A DNA stretch of 64,000 nucleotides. Source: Alitta virens. Taxonomy: Eukaryota > Annelida > Polychaeta > Phyllodocida > Nereididae. Positions 53,698-64,000 of the stretch are shown piece by piece. A program made the translations under genes and the position numbers. Each line of letters starts with the position of its first letter. The stretch's first letter is position 1. Below the pieces are notes generated by a model. The model was not told the origin of the DNA. It worked only from the letters and a program-made list of their open reading frames with translations, and searched no databases. The stretch is taken from NCBI GenBank assembly GCA_932294295.1, contig OW028576.1, forward strand, positions 44,742,247 through 44,806,246, in the 5' to 3' direction.

Positions 53698-54474
53698 GCA
53701 CCAAACATTATCAGTTTTCTATGGAGCCATATAGTGATAAGGCTGATAACACAATTAAGAGGATGCAATTTAATGTCATTGTTATCCGATTTGCATTGCC
53801 AATATTCAGTGTGTTTTACTGCTCAGTTTTATTAATATTTGAAATATTTGTCAAATTAACATACACCTTTTTGACGCGGAAGCCATTAATTAAGACATTG
53901 ACCTCATTTCAATTATGTCATATATTATGACATCATAACTTAACCATTGTTCTTGTACAAGGAGAGGTTAAAGAGGAAAAAATGCCAACATATAGAGTTC
54001 TGCTGGCTGCTTTGAAATCTGTGAGACCATCCAGTACCACCCAGTACATTCATACACTAAATATATTTGATGTCACAATCACAATTAAGAACTGATCCCT
54101 GTTGTAAACTCTTTATTAAATTTGCAATTTGTTTGACATATTTTCATCCCATCATTACATCTTATATTTAGATCTTGTTATTTATATATAAATGTATTTT
54201 GTTAATTATTTTTTTAAATATGAGTTTTAGGGGGCATCTACATCAGCGTTTTTTTTAATACATCAAAGAACTTAGTGGATGTCTCCTGACCAAAGGTAAA
54301 GAGTATATAGGGATAATTTCAGCCTCATTTTCATTTATCACGAAAATATACATAATTATTAAATATAGGCATATGAGTATGTTTTTGCAGAGAACCTTGA
54401 TTTAGACACCTCCAATTGACACGAAATATCTTTATAATTCTAATATAATGAAGTTTCAATTTCTTGAAATAACA
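53698..54474. other. Intergenic DNA
   Basis: No supported gene or repeat. Confidence 0.5.
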
Positions 54475-56120
54475 CTAGAGAATTTGTCGAAGTTGGTCGC
54501 CAGCTACCCATGATAAATCAGCAAAATCATTTGAAAGGTATTTTAGCCATTCGTTTGCCGCGTAAAATGTCTTCTCAATGTCACTCTGGATGAAACGGTG
54601 TTGATAAGGAGTGTGCGCGAAATCATCCAACACGAAGAATAAAATCCCTTTATTCATCCCATAGCGTAATTTGCTATCAATCTGGAAAAACAAAAGAAAT
54701 GCATAAAAGGTGTTAGGCCCTGGACCTTGTCATATTGCATGTAGAATCTATATAATTATATACATGTGTCTACTATGAACTATGAAAAAATATAATATTA
54801 TTACATAGTCATCTTAGGCTTACTATAGTATTATTCATTATTTTTTTTGTTGGCGATGACAGTCGATGATCATTCTTGTCTAATACTTGTCAAATAAAAA
54901 AGATAATTTTCGGAAATAGTGTAAATCGTGACCCATCGCGACCTAAAAACCAGGTAAACTAATCATAGTGGAGTCATCAGTGCTTATGACTCCATGGATA
55001 TACCAAACGGTCAAACTCCAACTTCCTCACGCATAAAAATCCCCCTCTGTATCAATATTAATAACTTCAAGTTTACTATCTCTCCAATGATAGTTTATGC
55101 CATTTTGTCATCATTATTGCCATTTGTTATGGTCGCAAAGAAGCAGCAGAAATGATCATGAAAAATATATAGCAAATTTCAAGTTATTTCTTTCCCAGGA
55201 GTGTTTATATCAACTGGAAGGTTGGGATTTTAATTGTTGCTAACATTTCTGTCCATTTTGCTTCATGCCATTTGTGGAAAAATAAGACTGAAAAACAGTT
55301 GGACATTTATTTTGAATATTGCTATAGTATGACACTCAAGTTGCTATAAAATCCAGATTTTATAAACTTGTTGACCTCCATCAATCTGAGTACAATTTAT
55401 CAAGGGAAATAATTCAGAAAATCTACGTGTAGCACAGTGGCAATGGCCCAGTTCAGACACTTTCTGGTAAGAATAGTATTGATTACAGTTCTTATTGTGG
55501 TAAATGTGGATTAGGTAGGACAAATGTACAAACTCCTCATTTTTAAGTTTGAAAACTCTGTTACAACTAATATCCCTTACCAAGATAGCATTCCAAATTG
55601 GGCCATCGTCGTTTCTATGTTGGCCACTGTCAGTTCAACATCGTTCTAACATCGCCAACATCGTGCCGACATAGAAACGATTTGGATATTAGGGTATTAG
55701 TTTTTTTGGCAAAAACCACTCATGCTTACCATACCCAGAACACTTACTAGTATTTACAAGCCTTACGTGATATTGTTGCTTGGTAGGCAAATTTGTCTGC
55801 CGTCGGTACAACATCGTTTCAGCATCGCAGAAATCTTGCCGACGTTGAGGTTTCAATGCATGCTACAAGCGAAACACCAGTTATTAAGTTTCATTGTGGC
55901 CACTTACCAGTAGTCTGTCAGGTTTGTCCCATGCTTTGTTGATGTAGACTGGAATGTTACTATTTTCTGCATTAGGAAACTTGTATTCGCAGATGGTATA
56001 ATCCTGGGATGCATTTCCTCCAATTCCTAAAAATGAACCTTGCTTCCATGATATGGTCACATTGTTCTTTTCCGTAACTTTTTCAATGGTCATTCCTTTC
56101 AAACAAGCCATAATGTTCAT
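54475..56120 (-). CDS. Two-exon gene of unknown function (139 aa)
   Basis: Exon 1 is 56120-55908 and exon 2 is 54681-54475. On the minus strand the donor is CTG|gtaagt and the acceptor tttttccag; the join is in phase 0. The protein starts MNIMACLKGMTIEKV, contains SWKQGSFLGIGGNAS and DYTICEYKFPN, continues across the junction as KPDRLL-IDSKLRYGMNK, and ends SWVAGDQLRQIL. There is no signal peptide or membrane helix, so it is probably cytosolic. I do not recognise the family. The model rests on two open exons of 71 and 68 codons with good splice sites. Further 5' exons cannot be excluded. Confidence 0.6.
55576..55690. repeat. Repeat related to the 4551-4648 element
   Basis: Contains AGATAGCATTCCAAAT and inner inverted motifs (TCGTTTCTATGTTGG against CATAGAAACGAT). 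It lies in the intron of the minus-strand gene. Confidence 0.55.
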
Positions 56121-57991
56121 GCTTAAGTCATTGTGTACTCTCTAAGAGATTTTAGTTAGTATCCAAACAGGTAGTCTTCTGATATCAATCGATTCACAGG
56201 TACAAAGATAACGCTCTCCAAAGCATTAAAATATATCACAATCTATGTCGAATACTAGACGTTTTTAAGTGTCATTAAAGCTTTTCCCATAACTACACTA
56301 GGTCGAGAGAAAAAAAGTAGTGACCTACTAAGCGCTCATTCAGATAAGCAAAATTGGAGTTTGATAAACAAAGAAGTTCTTGGTGAACAAGGTGTTGATC
56401 ATAAAATAATAATTTACTTGTTAAATATCGATTTGCCAACGTCTGTAGTGCAAAATGGTTACAAGAGTGAGACTTTAATCCTTAGCTATCGTGAATAAAT
56501 TATTTTCACAATCACGGGCCTTATTTTAAGGAGGGGGAGGGGCATGGAACACATGCACCCTCCCCCCCCCCCCTCCAACTTTTTCATTTTTTGTATTTTT
56601 ACAATGTTTATTATTATGGAAATTAAGGCCCCATCCCAACTTTCTTACAGCAAATAAAGGTCATGATGTTGACTTGGTAATGTATTATAAGAATGGGTTA
56701 AAATAGACAAAATCGACAGCGCAACATTGCCCTTCTAAACCAGGGACAATGTGACACTGACGCCCTTAAATAATGGCGGACATAAGAAGAATATTTCCTT
56801 AAATAGTGACATGTGACAGTTTATTATTCTTAGTTATTACTTATTACTTTATTTAGTTAAAAAGTGACATGAGAAATTACACTTTTTTTTAAATGGCGAC
56901 ATGGGACATTGTTTTCTATTTTTAGGACACATGTTAACCCCATTACCATCTTCGGAATGTAAAATGTGCAAACTATGTTCACAAGGGGAAAAAAAACCTT
57001 TCCAAAATGGAAAGTTTTGAAAACCATGCTCACAAAGGAAAGTACTGCAAACCATGCCAACTTTGGAAAGAATGCATATTGCATAAATAATGTCAAAATG
57101 GCAGGTATGTGCAAACCATGCTCACAATAGAAAGTTTCGCAAAAAAAATGCCCACAAAGGAAAGTATTGCAAAACTACACTCACAATGGAAAGTATTGGA
57201 AAACAATGTTCATAAAGGAGTACTGCAAATCATGTTCACTGTGGAAAGTATTAGGTGAATAGAAACTTTCAATTTGTCATGCAAATTGGTGTTTTTAACC
57301 ATATATTCAGGCGAACATTTATTTACAAATATTCCTCAGACTCACTGTTCTGATGAATAGTGACACACAATTAAATTAATAAATATAGTGACTGTTAAAT
57401 TTTTTTCTTTTTTGTGGAACTCCAGTTAAAGTCTTTCAAATATGTCTCATCAGTTATGCATTGTCTTGTGAGGTTTTCATTTTCAGTGTAGTTCAGTGAT
57501 GTGTTGATGGGTGTTCAAATGAAATGAAATTTCAGGAAGCATATCATCTGCCAATAGTGGAAACATTTGAATGATGAGATGAGAAAACTGAAATGTAATG
57601 GTTATTCATGAATAATGGGGGTTTTTTTTTTGGGGGGGGAGGGTGAATTAATTATTTAGATTACCTGGTTTAGCGCATTGAAATCCATTTGTGTAATGCT
57701 ATTTTACTGCTCAACAAAATATAATACATAAAAAGTAACAATAATAATACAAATTAATTAAAAATCACAAAATTGGTAATTAAAGAACCCCAGTTGATTC
57801 AATAATTACTTTGCACTATTCAACAGTTGCAATGAACACAAACGTGCTTATTTTCATCATAAACAACTATATTTACCTTTAATAAAGTAAAATCGTAATT
57901 TTAGGACTTAATATGATTGAATCAAAATATTGATATTGATTTAGAAAACATTCATTGTAATAACGTCAATATCAAAACAAAAAATCTGCTG
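56121..57991. other. Intergenic DNA with simple repeats
   Basis: Holds a C-rich tract (about 56560-56574), a degenerate 30-bp repeat at 56960-57252, and a T/G homopolymer junction at about 57622-57645. No gene seen. Confidence 0.6.
56960..57252. repeat. Degenerate about 30-bp tandem repeat
   Basis: About nine diverged units with CATGCTCACAA and GGAAAGTATTGCAAA. Old array. Confidence 0.7.
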
Positions 57992-57998
57992 TATAAAA
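57992..57998 (+). promoter_or_regulatory. TATA box of the small secreted protein gene
   Basis: TATAAAA, 62 bp before the ATG at 58054. Confidence 0.7.
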
Positions 57999-58053
57999 TA
58001 GGTAGCGAGAGGACAGCAGAACCATTCATAGGAACCTGTCAACATTCTTCAAA

Positions 58054-59298
58054 ATGACCAAGATATCATTTGTGCTTTTGATGTGTCTCATCATCGCCAT
58101 CTCCTACCAGGTATTGTGCAATTTATATCATAGAACAGGATTTAGTTTAACGAGTTATGCAGTTTTTGATATAGGCCTATGTGATAGGGTGATATATTTT
58201 TATTATCGTGATATCATAAGAATGGTACACGTGCAGTCAGGGGTATCAGTTTAGGGATCTATATTTCCAACTGTAGCCCTGCAGCAAGAATAGTTTTTAG
58301 AAATATAGAGAAATATTTATAAAAAGAGTCATAGTGACACATACCATGAACTATTCCGCATGGTGTCATATTTTGAGTAGTATATTGCAAAAAAAAAAAA
58401 TCAGGGACATTTTCGAAATTTGATGTAAGAGTCTTTTTTGTCAAAAGTCTAATTTATTATAACTGAGAGACTTTGCTTCTACAGGCAGCACAGACCCTGT
58501 AGAAATGAAGTATGTTATGTCACAAGTTTCAAGAATCAGCACAAAAATCGTTAGGAAGTATTCTGTAAGCTGATCATAGAACTAGGCTACAATAGTAATA
58601 AGAAAATTTTTATTTTGACATGAGAAATTTCAACTACAAGTGTGTGACTTGTCCAGTCTACAAACTGCTCTGCAATTGAATTTCTGTCATAAAGTAACCT
58701 GATTGGTTTAAGCATCAATCATCACATCGCTTCCAGTAGACAACTTTAGAGCCCAGATGGTTTAGTGGTCTATAGCAAAGCCTTAAGAAAGGTTCACATT
58801 TATTTTGACAAGTATAACATAATTTATACTCCACCATGTGACCTTTTCTATTGTTCTTTTGCGGGATATAAGCGACGAAAATGTTAGTTACTCCCTCCTG
58901 AGTGCACTAAAACAAAACAAACAATCAAACAAAATAGTAAATATGCCTTATGGAATATAAGTTAGTTATATCCCTTAGAGTCGAGAGTTAACTAACATTT
59001 TTGTTGGATATATCCCGTGCCTTCGGCATCGGGATATAACCAAACTCCCTCCTATTCAGGATATAACTAATACATACTTCAATGGCATGAAATTATCATG
59101 TATAAAGCATAGTTCTCTTGTGTGTTGCAGGTGGATGAGGTTAAGGCAAGAAGAATCATCATTTATGGAAACCTGGTAGAATCTTCAACAGAAGTCCCTG
59201 CAACTGGCACTACTGAGAATCCACCTTTGACAGAAAAACCAAAAGGTCAATCTGGTCGACCAACAAAGCTTAGTAGAGAGAAGATGACTTCAGTCTGA
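58054..59298 (+). CDS. Small secreted protein or peptide precursor (74 aa)
   Basis: Exon 1 (58054-58110) encodes a signal peptide (MTKISFVLLMCLIIAISYQ) and ends in CAG|gtattg. Exon 2 (59131-59298) starts after gttgcag in phase 0 and encodes VDEVKARRIIIYGNL and a Thr/Pro/Lys-rich tail ending REKMTSV. There is one Arg-Arg site after residue 6 of the mature part, and no cysteines. The intron holds a MITE. Layout (TATA, 19-20-codon signal exon, gtattg donor) matches the neuropeptide-like gene at 42413. No family recognised; a peptide precursor is a guess. Confidence 0.65.
58863..59070. mobile_element. MITE, family 1 copy B
   Basis: Shares GGGATATAA ends, ACTCCCTCCT(G/A) and AAACAAACAATCAAA with copy A (47328-47653). 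Ends about 60 bp before the acceptor of the second exon. Confidence 0.7.
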
Positions 59299-59328
59299 AT
59301 GCTCCGTCTTATAATTGATAAAAGACCT

Positions 59329-59334
59329 AATAAA
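59329..59334 (+). terminator. Poly(A) signal AATAAA of the small secreted protein gene
   Basis: 31 bp after the TGA. Another AATAAA follows in the first satellite unit, so the real site may be either. Confidence 0.55.
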
Positions 59335-59340
59335 CGGCAT

Positions 59341-62300
59341 CAATCTGATGGCGATGTCTCATGATTAATAAAATATATTAAATCAATGGTTCTATCTTAT
59401 TAATAACAGACTTCAATCTGATGGCTATGTCTCATGACTAATAAAATAGATAAAATCAATGGTTCTATCTCATTAATAACAGACTACAATCTGATGGCTA
59501 TGTCTCATGACTAATAAAATATATAAAATCAATGGTTCTATCTCATTAATAACAGACTACAATCTGATGGCTATGTCTCATGACTAATAAAATATATAAA
59601 ATCAATGGTTCTATCTCATTAATAACAGACTACAATCTGATGGCTATGTCTCATGACTAATAAAATATATAAAATCAATGGTTCTATCTCATTAATAACA
59701 GACTACAATCTGATGGCTATGTCTCATGACTAATAAAATACCTTAAATTAATGATTCTATCTCATTAATAACAGACTACAATCTGATGGCTATGTCTCAT
59801 GACTAATAAAATATATAAAATCAATGGTTCTATCTCATTAATAACAGACTACAATCTGATGGCTATGTCTCATGACTAATAAAATACCTTAAATTAATGA
59901 TTCTATCTTATTAATAACAGACTACAATCTGATGGCTATGTCTCATGACTAATAAAATACCTTAAATTAATGATTCTATCTCATTAATAACAGACTACAA
60001 TCTGATGGCTATGTCTCATGACTAATAAAATACCTTAAATTAATGATTCTATCTTATAAATAACAGACTACAATCTGATGGCTATGTCTCATGACTAATA
60101 AAATACCTTAAATTAATGATTCTATCTTATTAATAACAGACTACAATCTGATGGCTATGTCTCATGACTAATAAAATACCTTAAATTAATGATTCTATCT
60201 TATTAATAACAGACTACAATCTGATGGCTATGTCTCATGACTAATAAAATACCTTAAATTAATGATTCTATCTCATTAATAACAGACTACAATCTGATGG
60301 CTATGTCTCATGACTAATAAAATACCTTAAATTAATGATTCTATCTCATTAATAACAGACTACAATCTGATGGCTATGTCTCATGACTAATAAAATACCT
60401 TAAATTAATGATTCTATCTTATAAATAACAGACTACAATCTGATGGCTATGTCTCATGACTAATAAAATACCTTAAATTAATGATTCTATCTTATTAATA
60501 ACAGACTACAATCTGATGGCTATGTCTCATGACTAATAAAATACCTTAAATTAATGATTCTATCTTATTAATAACAGACTACAATCTGATGGCTATGTCT
60601 CATGACTAATAAAATACCTTAAATTAATGATTCTATCTTATTAATAACAGACTACAATCTGATGGCTATGTCTCATGACTAATAAAATACCTTAAATTAA
60701 TGATTCTATCTTATTAATAACAGACTACAATCTGATGGCTATGTCTCATGACTAATAAAATACCTTAAATTAATGATTCTATCTCATTAATAACAGACTA
60801 CAATCTGATGGCTATGTCTCATGACTAATAAAATACCTTAAATTAATGATTCTATCTTATTAATAACAGACTAAAATCTGATGGCTATGTCTCATGACTA
60901 ATAAAATACCTTAAATTAATGATTCTATCTCATTAATAACAGACTACAATCTGATGGCTATGTCTCATGACTAATAAAATACCTTAAATTAATGATTCTA
61001 TCTTATTAATAACAGACTACAATCTGATGGCTATGTCTCATGACTAATAAAATACCTTAAATTAATGATTCTATCTCATTAATAACAGACTACAATCTGA
61101 TGGCTATGTCTCATGACTAATAAAATACCTTAAATTAATGATTCTATCTTATTAATAACAGACTAAAATCTGATGGCTATGTCTCATGACTAATAAAATA
61201 CCTTAAATTAATGATTCTATCTCATTAATAACAGACTACAATCTGATAGCTATGTCTCATGACTAATAAAATACCTTAAATTAATGATTCTATCTTATTA
61301 ATAACAGACTAAAATCTGATGGCTATGTCTCATGACTAATAAAATACCTTAAATTAATGATTCTATCTCATTAATAACAGACTACAATCTGATGGCTATG
61401 TCTCATGACTAATAAAATACCTTAAATTAATGATTCTATCTTATTAATAACAGGACTACAATCTGATGGCTATGTCTCATGACTAATAAAATACCTTAAA
61501 TTAATGATTCTATCTTATTAATAACAGACTAAAATCTGATGGCTATGTCTCATGACTAATAAAATACCTTAAATTAATGATTCTATCTCATTAATAACAG
61601 ACTACAATCTGATGGCTATGTCTCATGACTAATAAAATACCTTAAATTAATGATTCTATCTTATTAATAACAGGACTACAATCTGATGGCTATGTCTCAT
61701 GACTAATAAAATACCTTAAATTAATGATTCTATCTTATTAATAACAGACTACAATCTGATGGCTATGTCTCATGACTAATAAAATACCTTAAATTAATGA
61801 TTCTATCTTATTAATAACAGACTACAATCTGATGGCTATGTCTCATGACTAATAAAATACCTTAAATTAATGATTCTATCTTATTAATAACAGACTAAAA
61901 TCTGATGGCTATGTCTCATGACTAATAAAATACCTTAAATTAATGATTCTATCTCATTAATAACAGACTACAATCTGATGGCTATGTCTCATGACTAATA
62001 AAATACCTTAAATTAATGATTCTATCTTATTAATAACAGACTACAATCTGATGGCTATGTCTCATGACTAATAAAATACCTTAAATTAATGATTCTATCT
62101 TATTAATAACAGACTACAATCTGATGGCTATGTCTCATGACTAATAAAATACCTTAAATTAATGATTCTATCTTATTAATAACAGACTAAAATCTGATGG
62201 CAATGTCTCATGACTAATAAAATACCTTAAATTAATGATTCTATCTCATTAATAACAGACTACAATCTGATGGCTATGTCTCATGACTAATAAAATACCT

Positions 62301-64000
62301 TAAATTAATGATTCTATCTCATTAATAACAGACTAAAATCTGATGGCTATGTCTCATGACTAATAAAATACCTTAAATTAATGATTCTATCTCATTAATA
62401 ACAGACTACAATCTGATGGCTATGTCTCATGACTAATAAAATACCTTAAATTAATGATTCTATCTCATTAATAACAGACTACAATCTGATGGCTATGTCT
62501 CATGACTAATAAAATACCTTAAATTAATGATTCTATCTCATTAATAACAGACTACAATCTGATGGCTATGTCTCATGACTAATAAAATACCTTAAATTAA
62601 TGATTCTATCTCATTAATAACACACTACAATCTGATGGCTATGTCTCATGACTAATAAAATACCTTAAATTAATGATTCTATCTTATTAATAACAGAATA
62701 CAATCTGATGGCTATGTCTCATGACTAATAAAATACCTTAAATTAATGATTCTATCTCATTAATAACAGACTACAATCTGATGGCTATGTCTCATGACTA
62801 ATAAAATACCTTAAATTAATGATTCTATCTCATTAATAACAGACTACAATCTGATGGCTATGTCTCATGACTAATAAAATACCTTAAATTAATGATTCTA
62901 TCTCATTAATAACAGACTACAATCTGATGGCTATGTCTCATGACTAATAAAATACCTTAAATTAATGATTCTATCTTATTAATAACAGAATACAATCTGA
63001 TGGCTATGTCTCATGACTAATAAAATACCTTAAATTAATGATTCTATCTCATTAATAACAGACTACAATCTGATGGCTATGTCTCATGACTAATAAAATA
63101 CCTTAAATTAATGATTCTATCTTATTAATAACAGACTAAAATCTGATGGCTATGTCTCATGACTAATAAAATACCTTAAATTAATGATTCTATCTCATTA
63201 ATAACAGACTACAATCTGATGGCTATGTCTCATGACTAATAAAATACCTTAAATTAATGATTCTATCTTATTAATAACAGACTACAATCTGATGGCTATG
63301 TCTCATGACTAATAAAATACCTTAAATTAATGATTCTATCTCATTAATAACAGACTACAATCTGATGGCTATGTCTCATGACTAATAAAATACCTTAAAT
63401 TAATGATTCTATCTTATTAATAACAGACTAAAATCTGATGGCTATGTCTCATGACTAATAAAATACCTTAAATTAATGATTCTATTTCATTAATAACAGA
63501 CTACAATCTGATGGCTATGTCTCATGACTAATAAAATACCTTAAATTAATGATTCTATCTCATTAATAACAGACTACAATCTGATGGCTATGTCTCATGA
63601 CTAATAAAATACCTTAAATTAATGATTCTATCTCATTAATAACAGGACTACAATCTGATGGCTATGTCTCATGACTAATAAAATACCTTAAATTAATGAT
63701 TCTATCTCATTAATAACAGACTACAATCTGATGGCTATGTCTCATGACTAATAAAATACCTTAAATTAATGATTCTATCTTATAAATAACAGACTACAAT
63801 CTGATGGCTATGTCTCATGACTAATAAAATACCTTAAATTAATGATTCTATCTTATAAATAACAGACTACAATCTGATGGCTATGTCTCATGACTAATAA
63901 AATACCTTAAATTAATGATTCTATTTTATTAATAACAGACTACAATCTGATGGCTATGTCTCATGACTAATAAAATACCTTAAATTAATGATTCTATCTC
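59341..64000 (+). repeat. 73-bp satellite array, open at the window end
   Basis: Starting points of the unit (CAATCTGATGG) at 59341, 59414 and 59487 give a 73-bp period. About 64 copies fit before the window ends. Each carries CTAATAAAAT, i.e. an AATAAA. The first unit is the most diverged, the next few share ATATAAAATCAATGG, and later ones share ACCTTAAATTAATG. Single-base variants (TCTC/TCTT, ACTAC/ACTAA, extra G) recur in patterns. Confidence 0.97.

Noticed and set aside
59341..64000. CRISPR array
   Set aside because: Units are contiguous 73-bp copies without unique spacers, in a eukaryotic context.

Overview
The window is nuclear DNA of an invertebrate animal. The genes are split by GT-AG introns, the DNA between them is AT-rich, and it is full of animal-type repeats: tRNA-derived SINE-like units, MITEs, a DIRS-type and a BEL/Pao-type retrotransposon, and a satellite array. 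The phylum cannot be fixed from the sequence. A marine invertebrate fits, but that is inference. All gene models below were built by hand from open frames, splice consensus and phase matching.

Layout. (1) 61-20565, plus strand: the 3' 464 codons of a TMEM145-family seven-helix membrane protein (GOLD-domain/7TM group). It carries two clusters of duplicated alternative exons: two 72-nt versions of the TM1 exon and three 121-nt versions of the TM6-TM7 exon. Its middle intron holds a complete-looking DIRS-type element (about 5683-11291), itself nested in an older inverted-repeat element. (2) 23970-38702, plus: a secreted PAN-PAN-Sushi-PAN protein. Its first intron holds a very young BEL/Pao element (24910-31877), and its second PAN exon has a 1-nt frameshift. 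(3) 42413-43431, plus: a two-exon neuropeptide-like precursor with eleven 14-residue units ending in Lys-Arg. (4) 44772-51791, plus: a chymotrypsin-like S1 protease with all triad residues but one in-frame stop and an unusual GC-AG intron. (5) 54475-56120, minus: a two-exon gene of unknown function, 139 aa. (6) 58054-59298, plus: a small secreted protein of 74 aa. Right after its stop codon, a 73-bp tandem array (about 64 copies, each with an AATAAA) runs off the window end.

The genes are not an operon. Genes 3, 4 and 6 share a layout: a TATA box about 60-70 bp before the ATG, a short signal-peptide first exon, and export of the product. The strongest candidate for something undescribed is the combinatorial alternative-exon system in the TMEM145-like gene (2 x 3 = 6 possible receptors). 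The Gly/Ser-repeat neuropeptide-like precursor comes second.
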